The position numbers and the translations under genes were made by a program. Shown in pieces: positions 31,689 through 41,691 of a DNA stretch of 64,000 bases. The notes under the pieces were generated by a model. That model was not told the DNA's origin. It did not search any database and saw only the letters and a program-made list of their open reading frames with translations. Numbering within the stretch: position 1 is the first letter of the stretch; each line of letters starts with the position of its first letter. The DNA is from Virgibacillus natechei (GTDB taxonomy: Bacteria; Bacillota; Bacilli; Bacillales; Amphibacillaceae). The DNA lies in contig NZ_CP110224.1 in NCBI RefSeq assembly GCF_026013645.1, positions 310,001 through 374,000 on the forward strand. The letters run 5' to 3'.

Positions 31689-33347
31689 CTACTCATAAAT
31701 CCCTACTTGATCAAATCCATCAGCAGTTGCTCTAGCTTCCTCACTTCCTTCACCATAAATATCCTCTGCTGATTGTATAATATACAGTCTTGCATCACTA
31801 AAATCAGAAGTTGGTGTCAGGTAAGTGACGAGCGCACGATAATATATCTGACCGAGCTTCTCTTTTCCAATTTGCTCTCCGGTAATATATGCAGCGTGGT
31901 TAATAATGGAAGAATTAATATGAACGCCACCGTTGTCCAAGTGCATCGGTAGGTCATAGAATTCATCCATGTGCGAAGGATACATTCCTTCACCATCACC
32001 ATATGGAATATATTCTTCGTTAACTGGGTATTTACTAGGATCGCTCAGGCTGCGCAGGGAAGTCCTTCCATCCGCTATTGCCCCAGGGCCCATGATATCC
32101 TCTCCGATCTCCCAATTATCCTCATCAACCAATGCACCAAAAATATCGGCGAATGCTTCATTTAGTGCTCCAGATTCGAAGCGGTATTCCAGGTTAGCTG
32201 TATTTGTAATTACACCATGCGCCATTTCATGGGCAGCTACATCCAGACCTGCGGATAGTGGAACCATATAATCGCCATCTCCATTTCCATACGTCATATG
32301 GCGACCATTCCAGAACGCGTTGTTAAAGTCCGTACCATAGTTAACATAGGAAATGATGGCCATACCCTCATCATCTAGCGAGTTACGATCATGTTCATTC
32401 AGGAAATAATCATAAACTTTTTCTGAGTTATAGTGCGCATCGACAGCTGGGTGATGGTATTCCTTCTTCCAGGATGCGCTGTTATTCACAGCAATTTCAT
32501 CGGTATTGGAATCAAAGGTGTAAATTCCTTCCAATCCTTCATGAGAGCTATCAGCCAGAATGAAATTGGTACCCTGTTGAGGCGGCTTTACTCTGGTTGT
32601 ATGCAGTTCCCTATGATCTCCATGGACACCTGTCCCTACACTCTTATGAAATTCTCCCTCTTCAATATGTGCGATTGTATTATATCGATCGATCACGTTT
32701 CCATTTTTCGCATCTACATAAACAAACCAGTTACCAGGGGTTTCACCCATGAATGTAACATTAACCTTATAAGCAAGGAGTTTTTCCTCTTCGAAAGGAT
32801 AAATGACAAGTTCTGAAATAGGATCATATTTCATGTTCTGTGGTGCGTCTACAGCTGAGCTAGCTGCTTTTATAGCATCTTCCTCATCTAGCGTTGGGTC
32901 TGTATTTATCGAAGTTTTTTCTGCTTCCGGGTTGTAGTTACCGTTAACTGTAACTAGTTCTTCGTTTTCGTTAAAGTGTACGATCACCTCTGTACCCTCT
33001 ACAGGCACCCCATTTTTAGTCTGGTTGAAACGGACTTGCGTCATCCCTAGATCATCCTCTTGAACATCGCTTACTTTTAGATTTTCTTCCGCATTCTTAA
33101 TTCCGATTTCCTGTTCATTTTCCTCTAAATAATCCATTGCATTTTCAGCATTACTGCTTGGGTGCATTTCTGCAAATTCCTCCTTTACAAAAATAGGAAC
33201 GTTTGCATTCTCATTCCAGACCTTCCCTGTTTTCACCGAATTCGATCCAGGACTTTCTGAAATAACAACTGCATCACTTACAGAAAAAGAACCTAAAACG
33301 AGTGCTGAAGACAGAATTGCTGATACCGCCGCATGCTTTTTCTTCAA
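31689..33347 (-). CDS. Secreted neutral metalloprotease (M4, bacillolysin/thermolysin family)
   Basis: 552 residues from TTG 33345-33347, seven bases after AGGAGG (complement of 33355-33360); the upstream ATG in the same frame has no such site. Signal peptide KKKHAAVSAILSSALVLGSF, an FTP/PepSY propeptide (about 60-240), then the catalytic domain with HEMAH (about 373-377) and the third zinc ligand glutamate in SGALNEAFADIFG (about 397). Exported, self-processed and extracellular. It points toward the cobalamin operon (convergent). Confidence 0.94.
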   Translation of the reverse strand: MKKKHAAVSAILSSALVLGSFSVSDAVVISESPGSNSVKTGKVWNENANVPIFVKEEFAEMHPSSNAENAMDYLEENEQEIGIKNAEENLKVSDVQEDDLGMTQVRFNQTKNGVPVEGTEVIVHFNENEELVTVNGNYNPEAEKTSINTDPTLDEEDAIKAASSAVDAPQNMKYDPISELVIYPFEEEKLLAYKVNVTFMGETPGNWFVYVDAKNGNVIDRYNTIAHIEEGEFHKSVGTGVHGDHRELHTTRVKPPQQGTNFILADSSHEGLEGIYTFDSNTDEIAVNNSASWKKEYHHPAVDAHYNSEKVYDYFLNEHDRNSLDDEGMAIISYVNYGTDFNNAFWNGRHMTYGNGDGDYMVPLSAGLDVAAHEMAHGVITNTANLEYRFESGALNEAFADIFGALVDEDNWEIGEDIMGPGAIADGRTSLRSLSDPSKYPVNEEYIPYGDGEGMYPSHMDEFYDLPMHLDNGGVHINSSIINHAAYITGEQIGKEKLGQIYYRALVTYLTPTSDFSDARLYIIQSAEDIYGEGSEEARATADGFDQVGIYE

Positions 33348-33792
33348 TATTACCCCTCCTAGTAAAGTTATTAATACTAGTATAGAGTAATAGATTTGAA
33401 ATAACATGATTAATATGAATTATTTTAATTTTTTAAAATAACAGTTCGATTAAACTACGGAAATAGTAAGAAAGGGTATATATAGCTAGAGTTTATATAG
33501 GTATTTGGAAGCCAGGGGTCTTGTTTTCATAGTTTGTGAAATAATAGAGAGTTAAAAGTAGGAGGCGCATTTAGGAGAAGGGTATATACAAAATGAAGTC
33601 TATCGCTAAGGAATGAACATATACTTCTCTCCATTCATAAACTAATCAAAACGCCAAGAAAAGTGTTGACCAACCTGTTTATTCTCGGGTAAAATGAGAA
33701 GTGTTCTTTAAAGTGTTTACTTCATTCTTAACAAATTAAGAATGCTAAGAGACTTAGTCAAAAACAGAAAGGAGCATAGAGGTTACTAAAGC
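33348..33792. other. Spacer between protease gene and glmS leader
   Basis: Nothing coding is supported. It should hold the protease promoter; TATACT reads on the minus strand at 33379-33384 without a clear -35. The glmS promoter at 33666-33695 is listed separately. A seven-codon ATG-TGA ORF near 33592 is disregarded. Confidence 0.5.
33666..33695 (+). promoter_or_regulatory. glmS promoter
   Basis: TTGACC (33666-33671), 18-nt spacer, TAAAAT (33690-33695), about 105 bases before the ribozyme core. It gives glmS its own promoter, needed because glmS is detached from cdaA-cdaR-glmM. Confidence 0.6.
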
Positions 33793-33960
33793 AAGAAAAA
33801 GCGCCAGGGCTATTTTCTGACCGATGATAGAAAGTAGTTGACGAGGTGGAGGTTAATCGAGTATTCGGCGGATTCCTCCCGATTGTACATCTCAATCGAT
33901 AGGCTTTTTTCTGAAAACAGTAAGGTGACTTATTGGCCAAAGAAAAAAGTGAGATGTCAT
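33793..33960 (+). ncRNA. glmS ribozyme/riboswitch
   Basis: The core AGCGCCAGGGCT starts near 33800 (self-cleavage expected just before G33801). GACGAGGTGGAGGTTAATCGA, GTATTCGGCGGATTCCTCCC and the pseudoknot segment AAGGTGACTTATTGGCCAAAG follow, the diagnostic string of the class. Glucosamine-6-phosphate acts as cofactor for cleavage, leading to mRNA decay and lowered GlmS. It lies 83 bases upstream of glmS. Confidence 0.95.
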
Positions 33961-34042
33961 ACAACAACACGAGAAAGGGGTAGCAAAACGCCCCGAAATA
34001 ACGAAATGGTCGTTTGTTACCCCTTTAAGGAGGAACAACGAT

Positions 34043-35845
34043 ATGTGCGGAATTGTAGGCTATATCGGCCTAAATGATACAAAAGAAATTTTACTAAATG
34101 GACTGGAAAAATTAGAGTATCGCGGCTATGACTCAGCCGGAATAGCAATGTTAAACGAAGACGGCATAAATCTTACGAAGGTAAAAGGCCGTATTGCAAC
34201 GCTTAGAGAAAGCGTAGATAATACGGTTCATGCAACAATGGGAATCGGCCATACCCGCTGGGCAACGCATGGTGTGCCAAACGAAGAGAATGCACACCCA
34301 CACAGGAGCGCGTCTGGAAGATTTACACTTGTTCATAATGGCGTTATTGAAAATTATCAGGAATTGAAAAGAGAATACCTAAGTGATGCAATGTTCGTTA
34401 GTCAAACTGATACAGAAATAATTGTTCAGTTAATCGAAAAGCTTTTTGAAACCTATCAGGATTCAGCTGAGGCATTTCGTCAGGCCATGAGCCTTTTAAA
34501 AGGTTCATACGCAATTGCAATGATCGATACGGCAGATCCAGACAATATATATGTGTCAAAAAACAAAAGTCCATTATTAGTAGGTTTAGGTGATGGATTT
34601 AATGTTGTCGCGAGTGATGCAATGGCTACATTAAAAGTGACAGATCAATACTTGGAAATTCACGATCAGGAAATCGTAGTTGTGAACCGCAACTTTGTTG
34701 AAGTCCAGAAGTTGAATGGTACGGTGGTAGATCGTGAACCATACACTGCACAAATTGATGTAAGTGATATGGAAAAAGGAACCTATCCGCATTTTATGTT
34801 GAAGGAAATTGACGAGCAGCCATTTGTAATGCGTAAAATTATCAATGAATATCAAAACGAAAACAATGAACTGAAACTTGATGCTGATATTCGCAGCGCT
34901 ATGCAGAAAACAGACCGCGTCTATATCATTGCTGCAGGCACAAGTTATCACGCCGGATTGGTCGGCAAATCGTTCATTGAAAAAATAGCAAACATTCCAG
35001 TTGAAGTCCATGTAGCAAGCGAATTTTCATATAACATGCCACTCCTATCAGATAATCCGTTATTTGTGTTTATTTCACAAAGCGGCGAAACGGCTGATAG
35101 TCGCGGCGTATTAGTAAAAATTAAAGAAATGGGACATCCGGCATTAACGATGACAAATGTGCCAGGATCCACCCTTTCTCGTGAAGCAGATTACACCTTA
35201 AATCTTTATGCAGGACCAGAAATCGCCGTTGCTTCAACAAAAGCATACACGGCACAAATTGCGGTACTCGCAATTTTAGCAGTAGATACGGCACAGGCAA
35301 AAGGTCTTGAGTTAGAATTCGATCCCATGCAGGAGCTTGCGATTGCTGCAAATGCAATGGAAATTTTAACAGACCAGAAAGATGAGATTGAAGGCCTAGC
35401 AAGAGACTATTTACCAACAACACGCAATGCATTCTTCATCGGCCGCAGTGCAGACTACAATGTCTGTGTAGAAGGAGCATTGAAGCTGAAAGAAATCTCT
35501 TATATCCAGGCAGAAGGTTTTGCTGGAGGGGAGTTGAAGCACGGAACCATTGCGCTAATTGAAGACGGGACACCGGTTATTGCACTGGCCACACAAGCGA
35601 ATGTGAACTATTCCATCCGAGGAAATGTGCAGGAAGTTGTTGCGCGAGGTGCCAATGCAATGGTTATTAGCATGAAGGGTCTGGAGCAGGATGAGGATGC
35701 ATTTGTTTTACCACATGTGCATGAACTGTTGACCCCACTTGTTAGCGTTGTGCCAATGCAGTTGCTGGCATATTATGCGGCATTGCATCGTGGGTGTGAT
35801 GTTGATAAGCCGAGGAATTTGGCTAAATCAGTTACTGTTGAGTAA
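34043..35845 (+). CDS. glmS: Glutamine:fructose-6-phosphate aminotransferase (isomerizing)
   Basis: 600 residues. N-terminal Ntn glutaminase domain begins [15 protein letters not shown], so Cys becomes the nucleophile once Met is removed; [18 protein letters not shown] is the usual loop. Two SIS domains follow (about 285-425 and 455-590), with AAGTSYHAG and [10 protein letters not shown]. It ends [13 protein letters not shown] as in all orthologues. It makes glucosamine-6-phosphate. Strong AAGGAGG site. Confidence 0.97.
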   Translation: MCGIVGYIGLNDTKEILLNGLEKLEYRGYDSAGIAMLNEDGINLTKVKGRIATLRESVDNTVHATMGIGHTRWATHGVPNEENAHPHRSASGRFTLVHNGVIENYQELKREYLSDAMFVSQTDTEIIVQLIEKLFETYQDSAEAFRQAMSLLKGSYAIAMIDTADPDNIYVSKNKSPLLVGLGDGFNVVASDAMATLKVTDQYLEIHDQEIVVVNRNFVEVQKLNGTVVDREPYTAQIDVSDMEKGTYPHFMLKEIDEQPFVMRKIINEYQNENNELKLDADIRSAMQKTDRVYIIAAGTSYHAGLVGKSFIEKIANIPVEVHVASEFSYNMPLLSDNPLFVFISQSGETADSRGVLVKIKEMGHPALTMTNVPGSTLSREADYTLNLYAGPEIAVASTKAYTAQIAVLAILAVDTAQAKGLELEFDPMQELAIAANAMEILTDQKDEIEGLARDYLPTTRNAFFIGRSADYNVCVEGALKLKEISYIQAEGFAGGELKHGTIALIEDGTPVIALATQANVNYSIRGNVQEVVARGANAMVISMKGLEQDEDAFVLPHVHELLTPLVSVVPMQLLAYYAALHRGCDVDKPRNLAKSVTVE

Positions 35846-35850
35846 TAAGA

Positions 35851-35884
35851 AAGCACTGATTACATACGTGTAATCAGTGCTTTT
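35851..35884 (+). terminator. Terminator after glmS
   Basis: A perfect 14-bp stem, AAGCACTGATTACA (35851-35864) with TGTAATCAGTGCTT (35869-35882), TACG loop, then T's. Confidence 0.92.
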
Positions 35885-36062
35885 CTGCTCTTTTACATAA
35901 TTACAATCGTCTTGAATTTTTATACCCGTTCAGTATATTGTCGAATACGATCTAGGCTATTTTTCCAGTCAGCTTTAATTGCATCTATGTTGCCCCGTGG
36001 AAACTGTATAAATATGTTCTTATGACTTCCTCGCAGCTAGAGTGTAATACAACTAATGATGT

Positions 36063-37040
36063 TCAAATGTTAAGAGGGTGTACAATGCTTCCAAGAAAGA
36101 TTGGTTGCGTCCCGTGCATACAATAGTCCCAAAGGCTTGCCGTTATGATTTGATTATTCTCATATGTTTTAAAGTAATATTCACATGTATTCGTGTTCAT
36201 AAAAGCAACATATTTCGTATAATCATAGGTTCCTCTATCAGTTTGGACAATGCCCTTGGGAATAAAAACACTATTCATAATATGAAAACATGTCATAACT
36301 GCTTCGGATCGGCTTTCCGGAACTTGAGCATGTGTTTTTAGAAATGCTGTACGAGCGAAACGTTCAGGAGAGGTGAAGCCTCCGGGTAGATGTCTTGTTC
36401 CTCCACCTTGACTAAAAGGGGTTAATGATACATTTCCCCAATGAACTTCTTTTTGTTGCGTAATGGATACATCTGTATAATTTCTTAGATTGGTCATATG
36501 CCAGTGAAAATCAGGACTATTCGCCATGACTCCTATAGGGTTATCAATTACCTCAAGCCCCGTTTCCGTTTGCTCAATTACAACACTTTTGCCACTTCTG
36601 TCGGTAGCAATCCAATGTAAGGGAGCAGCTCTTTGCGTAACGGGATCTGGTACACCTACGATACCGATGTTTTCTAATAAAGCCTTTAAATCATTTACGG
36701 AGCCACAACGTCCTAAAATATAATGTAGAAAATCTAAAGAAGCAATTGGCTCGTTATCTTTTATCGGTAAATCATAATCAGCATAACCTTCAAAATATAA
36801 AACTGCAGCAGCAAATCCTCGTTCATTTACACCATCAAAAATACCAAACATACCATCTGTTTCTTGACCAATACAGATAAAGCTGTAGTCATCAATGTAT
36901 TTTTTCGTTGATATTAGGCTATTCCATTGGTAATTTTTCGGTATTACATAAAGTCCAGGTTCAATGGGATAGGAAAAATCCATCGTTCTTCCAAAGAAGT
37001 TCTCCTTCTGCATAGATTGTAATGTAATGGCGGTACACAT
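36063..37040 (-). CDS. Choloylglycine hydrolase / penicillin V acylase family protein
   Basis: 325 residues, Ntn hydrolase. MCTAITLQ puts the nucleophilic cysteine at position 2; NFFGRTMDFSYPIEPG and the asparagine-containing NPIGVMANSPDFHWHMTNL are family motifs. AATTGGAGG precedes the ATG. No signal peptide, so cytosolic. B. subtilis YxeI is a penicillin V acylase of this type. The substrate (bile salts, penicillin V, N-acyl homoserine lactones) cannot be fixed from sequence. A sodium:solute symporter gene lies divergently 506 bp away. Confidence 0.88.
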   Translation of the reverse strand: MCTAITLQSMQKENFFGRTMDFSYPIEPGLYVIPKNYQWNSLISTKKYIDDYSFICIGQETDGMFGIFDGVNERGFAAAVLYFEGYADYDLPIKDNEPIASLDFLHYILGRCGSVNDLKALLENIGIVGVPDPVTQRAAPLHWIATDRSGKSVVIEQTETGLEVIDNPIGVMANSPDFHWHMTNLRNYTDVSITQQKEVHWGNVSLTPFSQGGGTRHLPGGFTSPERFARTAFLKTHAQVPESRSEAVMTCFHIMNSVFIPKGIVQTDRGTYDYTKYVAFMNTNTCEYYFKTYENNQIITASLWDYCMHGTQPIFLGSIVHPLNI

Positions 37041-37546
37041 ATCGTAAAACCTCCAATTATTATAAATATCCTAGTTCTAATTTATGGTTCATAAGGAAAT
37101 AAGGTGAATTTTTCTAATTTGAAGATTAAGCTATAATTATTGGTATCATTCCGGTTTGGGAAAACGAACCGCACGATGTACCATGTGCCCCGGAGAAATA
37201 CAAAATTAAGTCATTACATGTAGCGGTGAAGAGTATAAAACATAGAGGACTCCAACAGTGAAGGGGTTCTCTTTTTATGTGTGCATCTACGTTGGTTAGG
37301 ATACCGAATATAGAGTTCCTTTAATGGGAAGTGGAAATCTAGCAAACAAGACAAATATCTGATAGATTTAAAAAATAGAAGGGAGATGGGGATGTAATAG
37401 AAAGAAGGGGTTATTTATAGGAAATTATCTCTAACAGAATATACCTGTGAGATTGGAAACCGTTTATGTTTAGAAGTCAATTAATTTTGAAGAAAATGAT
37501 ATTTGAATCTATGTTATTCAAATTTTTTAGGTGGGAGTAATTATAT
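37041..37546. other. Divergent intergenic region with an isolated terminator
   Basis: 506 bp without a supported gene. It includes the divergent starts of the Ntn hydrolase and the symporter, and a terminator-like hairpin at 37244-37276 that follows no visible gene. The sequence before the hairpin (37140-37240) could be a leader or small RNA, but I recognise no known class. Confidence 0.5.
37244..37276 (+). terminator. Orphan terminator-like hairpin
   Basis: AGAGGACTCC (37244-37253) pairs with GGGGTTCTCT (37263-37272; two G-U pairs) and runs into T's. It lies 270 bp before the symporter gene with no gene before it on the same strand. Confidence 0.65.
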
Positions 37547-38980
37547 ATGTTTAGTGGAGATGAACGAATTATATTATCAGTCATTGTTTTTGTTTACTTT
37601 ATTTTTCTGTTTGTATTGGCTTTATATATGAATCGGAAAACGAAAACGTATGAAGATTATAATGTTGCTGGCAGGTCCGTTTCGATTATTCCGATAATTT
37701 TAACATTTATTGGAACTGGTGTTGGCGGATCAACATTATTAGGTTACATGGAGAATGGTTACATATTAGGAATGGGGGAGCAGTGGATACATATCACGAT
37801 GTTCCTTTGCGTCATTATTTTTGCATCATTTTTGCTCAAGCGGATCAGAAGCCTGGGGGAAAATCATAACATGGTCACGGTGGGTGACTATACTTCCTTA
37901 CGTTATGGTAAACAAGCTCGTATTCCGACTGTTATTAGTATATTGTTTTCCTATTGTGCCATGACCGGTATGCAGTTTGTTGCTATTGCCACGATACTGA
38001 ATTTGACAATCGGGTTAAATGTGACTTTGGGAATTTTTATCGGCTGGGCATTGTTAACATTAAAAACTTATTTTGGCGGACTGAAAGCTGTTATTTGGCA
38101 AGATGTTATTCACGGAACAATTCTAACAATGGGAGTCATCGCCTTGTTTATTACAGTGCTGATAGTAGCCGGGGGCTGGGAATCAATTTCTGCATATGCT
38201 AGCACTAATAATCAAGAAGATATGCTCAGCATTATGAATATCGAACCAAGTGAAATATTCATATATCTCTTGACGTTAGCCGTTTTTCAATTTATTAGAC
38301 AAGATCTTTGGCAGCGTGTTTGGGCAGCAAAAAATGTTAAGACAGCAAGGAATGGATATTGGATTTCTATGATCATTGCTGTTTTAATAGGCGCTATTGC
38401 TGTTGCAATCGGTGTATTCAGCAGGTACGGTTTACGATTGGAAAATATTGATCCAGTACTCATTTATTATGGTGTTGTTGAGGATGTATTTCCCTTCTCT
38501 TTAGTGGTTGTGATGATTATTGTGTTATTGGCGGCCGTTATATCAAGTGCGGACTCCTTCCTTTTAGCAGGATCCTCCTCTATCGTAAACGATATAATCA
38601 GACCAAATTTTAAACATTTAAATAATAAAAAGATGTTGATTTGCAGTAGGATTTCTGTTTTGATCGTATCCATTGTTGCGCTTGTGTTAGCCTTGTCAGT
38701 CCCAGGATTGGTTAACCTGATGGTAACTGGGACGGCGATGTCGGTCTCAGGTCTATTAGCACCGGTAATGTTTGGTTTATTTTGGAAAAGAGTGACCAAA
38801 GCCGCTGGTGTTGCTTCCATGTGGGGAGGTCTGGTCACAGCCGTCATTTGGCAGGTCTTAGGCCATCCTTTTGGTTTACATCCTATTTTTATCGGGTTAC
38901 CTTTATCCATAGCAATACTGCTGATTGTAACGTTTTTAACAAGACATCATAATCAAAACGCAGGGTTAACTATGAAATAA
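37547..38980 (+). CDS. Sodium:solute symporter (SSS family)
   Basis: 477 residues with about 13 membrane helices. Characteristic pieces are YEDYNVAGRSVSIIPI, TFIGTGVGGSTLLGYMENGY near the N-terminus, AVISSADSFLLAGSSSIVND (sodium site) in the middle and GLFWKRVTKAAGVASMWGG. Substrate unknown. GTGGGAG precedes the ATG. Confidence 0.88.
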   Translation: MFSGDERIILSVIVFVYFIFLFVLALYMNRKTKTYEDYNVAGRSVSIIPIILTFIGTGVGGSTLLGYMENGYILGMGEQWIHITMFLCVIIFASFLLKRIRSLGENHNMVTVGDYTSLRYGKQARIPTVISILFSYCAMTGMQFVAIATILNLTIGLNVTLGIFIGWALLTLKTYFGGLKAVIWQDVIHGTILTMGVIALFITVLIVAGGWESISAYASTNNQEDMLSIMNIEPSEIFIYLLTLAVFQFIRQDLWQRVWAAKNVKTARNGYWISMIIAVLIGAIAVAIGVFSRYGLRLENIDPVLIYYGVVEDVFPFSLVVVMIIVLLAAVISSADSFLLAGSSSIVNDIIRPNFKHLNNKKMLICSRISVLIVSIVALVLALSVPGLVNLMVTGTAMSVSGLLAPVMFGLFWKRVTKAAGVASMWGGLVTAVIWQVLGHPFGLHPIFIGLPLSIAILLIVTFLTRHHNQNAGLTMK

Positions 38981-39012
38981 AATCGATTATAAGCAAAGCT
39001 AAATTATTTCAG

Positions 39013-39066
39013 AAAAAACACCAATCCTTACCTCGAAATGAGTTCAATAAGGATTGGTGTTTTTTA
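39013..39066. terminator. Bidirectional terminator between symporter and OYE genes
   Basis: AAAAAACACCAATCCTTA (39013-39030) pairs with TAAGGATTGGTGTTTTTT (39048-39065). Both strands end in a T run; the flanking genes are convergent. Confidence 0.9.
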
Positions 39067-39078
39067 ATAATCGCCCCA

Positions 39079-40263
39079 CTATTCATATAATTTTCTCAAT
39101 TCATGACGGGAGGACTCTGAAAGCGATCCGCCGATATCCATTAATTCAACAATGTCTTTAAAGGCTCTTTCTGGAATTGCTAAATCGGCTATTTCGTCTG
39201 GAGAAAAACCCAAGTTAATCTCATCTTCCCGGCCTTCTTTTAATTTGGTAACAAAGTCAGGTTCGGTAACGAAAGGTGTGGACGCACCAACCATATCGGC
39301 GAACTCTAAGGCTTCCAGTGCCTTTTCTGGTGAGTTGATGCCGCCAGTGGCCATTATTGGAATACGACCAGCGATATGTTCGTATACAACTTGATTCATG
39401 ATTTCACCTTTAAATTTACCTTGGCGAATCGTTTGTTTATAAATGTTCTTGCCCCAACTTGCAGTAGCTAAATAGTGGATATTTGCCACTTCCATGATTC
39501 GATCCATGAAATAAAGGAAGTCCTCTGCACTATAGCCAATTTCATTGCCGCGTGTTTCTTCTGGTGTGCCGCGAAATCCAAGAATAAAGTTAGCAGGTGC
39601 TTCTTCATCAATAACTTTCTGAACAGCCTCCATCACTTCGATACCAAAACGTGAACGATTTTCAATAGTTTGGGCTCCGTATTCATCATCACGCTGATTT
39701 GAAACAGTGGAAAAAAATGTTTGAATTAATAAGCGCTGCGCACTTGAAATTTCAACACCATCAAAGCCGGCTTTGATTGCACGGCGGGTAGCGTCAGCAT
39801 ATTGGGTAATGACATGCCCGATTTTACGTTTGGTCATCGGTAAGACGGTATGTTCAATGGGAGTCTTTAAGCGCATTTCACTTGGGCCATAAACGACACC
39901 GAAGTCTTTAAGTGATATTTTGGAAAAACGGCCTGCATGTGTTAATTGAATAATTGCCTTCGCACCGTCTTTTTTCATCGCTTGAGCGAGTTCTTTAAGT
40001 CCTTCGATACTATGGTCATCATCGATACTAAAACCATATTCAAATAATTGACCGTATTCTTCGATATAAGCAGCACCTGTAATTTGTAAGGGTGCTGAAC
40101 GCCCGCGTCGCTTTGCATATGCCAAGTCTTCTTGCGTCACATGACCTTCCACAGTTGAAGAATTCGTGATCATTGGTGATAGGACAAAACGATTATCTAA
40201 TTCAATACCGTTTGGTAGAGCTATTTTCTCAAATAAAGGTCTGTATGGTTCCGTTGTTTTCAT
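39079..40263 (-). CDS. NADH-dependent flavin oxidoreductase (old yellow enzyme family)
   Basis: 394 residues from ATG 40261-40263, chosen because GGGG lies 9 bases upstream; the ATG at 40269 is only 3 bases from it. TIM barrel with PLFEKIALPNGIELDNRFVLSPM, QLTHAGRFSK, GFDGVEISSAQRLLIQTFFS and GGINSPEKALEAL. FMN-dependent reductase, cytosolic. It is divergent from the GcvH-L/sirtuin operon; OYE and luciferase-like oxidoreductases are typical members of these operons in staphylococci and streptococci, so a shared role in lipoyl redox chemistry is plausible. Confidence 0.9.
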   Translation of the reverse strand: MKTTEPYRPLFEKIALPNGIELDNRFVLSPMITNSSTVEGHVTQEDLAYAKRRGRSAPLQITGAAYIEEYGQLFEYGFSIDDDHSIEGLKELAQAMKKDGAKAIIQLTHAGRFSKISLKDFGVVYGPSEMRLKTPIEHTVLPMTKRKIGHVITQYADATRRAIKAGFDGVEISSAQRLLIQTFFSTVSNQRDDEYGAQTIENRSRFGIEVMEAVQKVIDEEAPANFILGFRGTPEETRGNEIGYSAEDFLYFMDRIMEVANIHYLATASWGKNIYKQTIRQGKFKGEIMNQVVYEHIAGRIPIMATGGINSPEKALEALEFADMVGASTPFVTEPDFVTKLKEGREDEINLGFSPDEIADLAIPERAFKDIVELMDIGGSLSESSRHELRKLYE

Positions 40264-40454
40264 TTGCATAATCCCCAATTTCTGTAAGTAGTAAAGTGTA
40301 ATTGTTCATGTTAATTTAAACCTATCACCGGTTAAGAGCAATGTCAATTTGATACAGATTTTACCCTGTTATAATGGCTTGATAAATGGTGAAACTCTAT
40401 ACTAATTCGTGACGCTAATAATACTTAAGTAAAATAAGAAATTTTGTTAGATTA

Positions 40455-40483
40455 TTTACAATAAATGTTATACACTGTATATG
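40455..40483 (+). promoter_or_regulatory. Candidate promoter of the GcvH-L/sirtuin operon
   Basis: TTTACA (40455-40460), 17-nt spacer, TATATG (40478-40483). An overlapping alternative is TTGTTA (40444) with TTATAC (40468). Either would start transcription shortly before the GcvH-L gene. Confidence 0.4.
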
Positions 40484-40521
40484 TATTAGGCTTAAATTTA
40501 CGTAAGAAAGAGGGGTTTCTA

Positions 40522-40884
40522 ATGAAAAAACGTGGTGAATATTTATTTATTGAGAAAAACGGTGATGATTATACGTTAAGTATGACGCCAGAGTTACAAG
40601 ATGATATTGGTACAGTTGGCTTTGTTGAATACATAGTTGCTGATACTGTTACGCTTGAAGCAGGTGATACTATTTTAAATTTAGAAGCTTCGAAAACGGT
40701 TCTTGAATTGGCTTCCCCGTTGGCTGGTAAAATTGTTAAGCGAAATGAAGCATTAATAAGCGAACCAGCACTGTTGAATTCAGCGAAAGCAGAAGATAAT
40801 TGGATGATTACATTAACGGATGTTGATGAAGAGGCGTTTAATCAATTAGAAGGTGTTACAAGATATTTTTCAGAACAGGAGTAG
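40522..40884 (+). CDS. GcvH-like lipoyl carrier protein (GcvH-L)
   Basis: 120 residues from ATG 40522, preceded by AAAGAGGGG. Lipoyl-domain fold; the lipoylation lysine is Lys58 in [18 protein letters not shown]. An aspartate pair at residues 27-28 (ELQDDIG) coincides with the Asp reported as the ADP-ribosylation site in the S. aureus homologue. The gene opens an operon with a macrodomain protein, sirtuin and lipoate ligase and no other glycine-cleavage genes, which separates it from true GcvH. Known role: lipoyl carrier whose ADP-ribosylation is linked to oxidative-stress responses. Confidence 0.9.
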   Translation: MKKRGEYLFIEKNGDDYTLSMTPELQDDIGTVGFVEYIVADTVTLEAGDTILNLEASKTVLELASPLAGKIVKRNEALISEPALLNSAKAEDNWMITLTDVDEEAFNQLEGVTRYFSEQE

Positions 40885-40887
40885 GGT

Positions 40888-41682
40888 ATGGATCAAGAAG
40901 CGAGATTAGATTATCTGATTGACTATTTATTGAACGAGAACATAGATGCGATGGGCAAAGTGATGCAGTACAAAAGGGATAATGCACAGGAAAAATTAGC
41001 ATTATTTCGGGGGCTGTGTAATGTCCGCCCCCCTGAACCAGTAACAGAACAATTTATAGCGGTTCAAGATGCTTTCTTAACCCAGTGGAATACCGAACGG
41101 CCATTAACCTCATTGAATGATTTGGAAGACGCACAACCGCAAATTTATTTATGGCAAGGCGATATTACCAGTCTAGCAGTAGACGTGATTGTCAATGCAG
41201 CCAATAGTGATTTTCTGGGTTGTACGCAAGCGAATCATGACTGTATTGACAATTTTATACATACACGTGCTGGTGTAGCATTAAGGTTAGAATGTGATGC
41301 AGTGATCAAGGCACAAGGCAGAAGAGAGCCAATGGGAAAAGCAAAAATAACCAAGGCTTACAATTTACCAGCGGACAATGTCATTCATACCGTCGGTCCT
41401 TATATCGACGAGCGTGGTGTCACCCCACTAAAGGAAAAATTATTAGCTTCGTCCTATCGTTCTTGTTTAGCTTTGGCTGATAAGCATCAACAAGGGACGG
41501 TAGCTTTTTGCTGTATTTCAACAGGTGAATTTAATTTCCCTAACGAGCGTGCGGCTGAGATTGCGATTCAGACTGTGGAAGCATATTTACGTGATACCGG
41601 GTCAACGCTTAACGTTATCTTTAATGTGTTTAAAGATGAGGACCTACAAATTTATCAGTCATTATTAGGGATAAAAGAATAG
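40888..41682 (+). CDS. Zinc-type macrodomain ADP-ribosylhydrolase
   Basis: 264 residues; start 3 bases after GcvH-L. An N-terminal helical part (1-85) precedes the macrodomain: IYLWQGDITSLAVDVIVNAANS (87-108), the zinc-binding loop GCTQANHDCIDNFIH (Cys112, His117, Cys119), NVIHTVGP and CCISTGEFNFPNERAAEIA. Homologues in sirtuin operons of staphylococci and streptococci remove ADP-ribose from GcvH-L, opposing the sirtuin encoded next. Confidence 0.92.
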   Translation: MDQEARLDYLIDYLLNENIDAMGKVMQYKRDNAQEKLALFRGLCNVRPPEPVTEQFIAVQDAFLTQWNTERPLTSLNDLEDAQPQIYLWQGDITSLAVDVIVNAANSDFLGCTQANHDCIDNFIHTRAGVALRLECDAVIKAQGRREPMGKAKITKAYNLPADNVIHTVGPYIDERGVTPLKEKLLASSYRSCLALADKHQQGTVAFCCISTGEFNFPNERAAEIAIQTVEAYLRDTGSTLNVIFNVFKDEDLQIYQSLLGIKE

Positions 41683-41691
41683 GAGATTGTT

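Noticed and set aside
36063..38980. Bile-salt hydrolase plus bile-acid transporter operon
   Set aside because: The symporter is divergent and of the general SSS family; nothing fixes bile acids as substrate for either protein.
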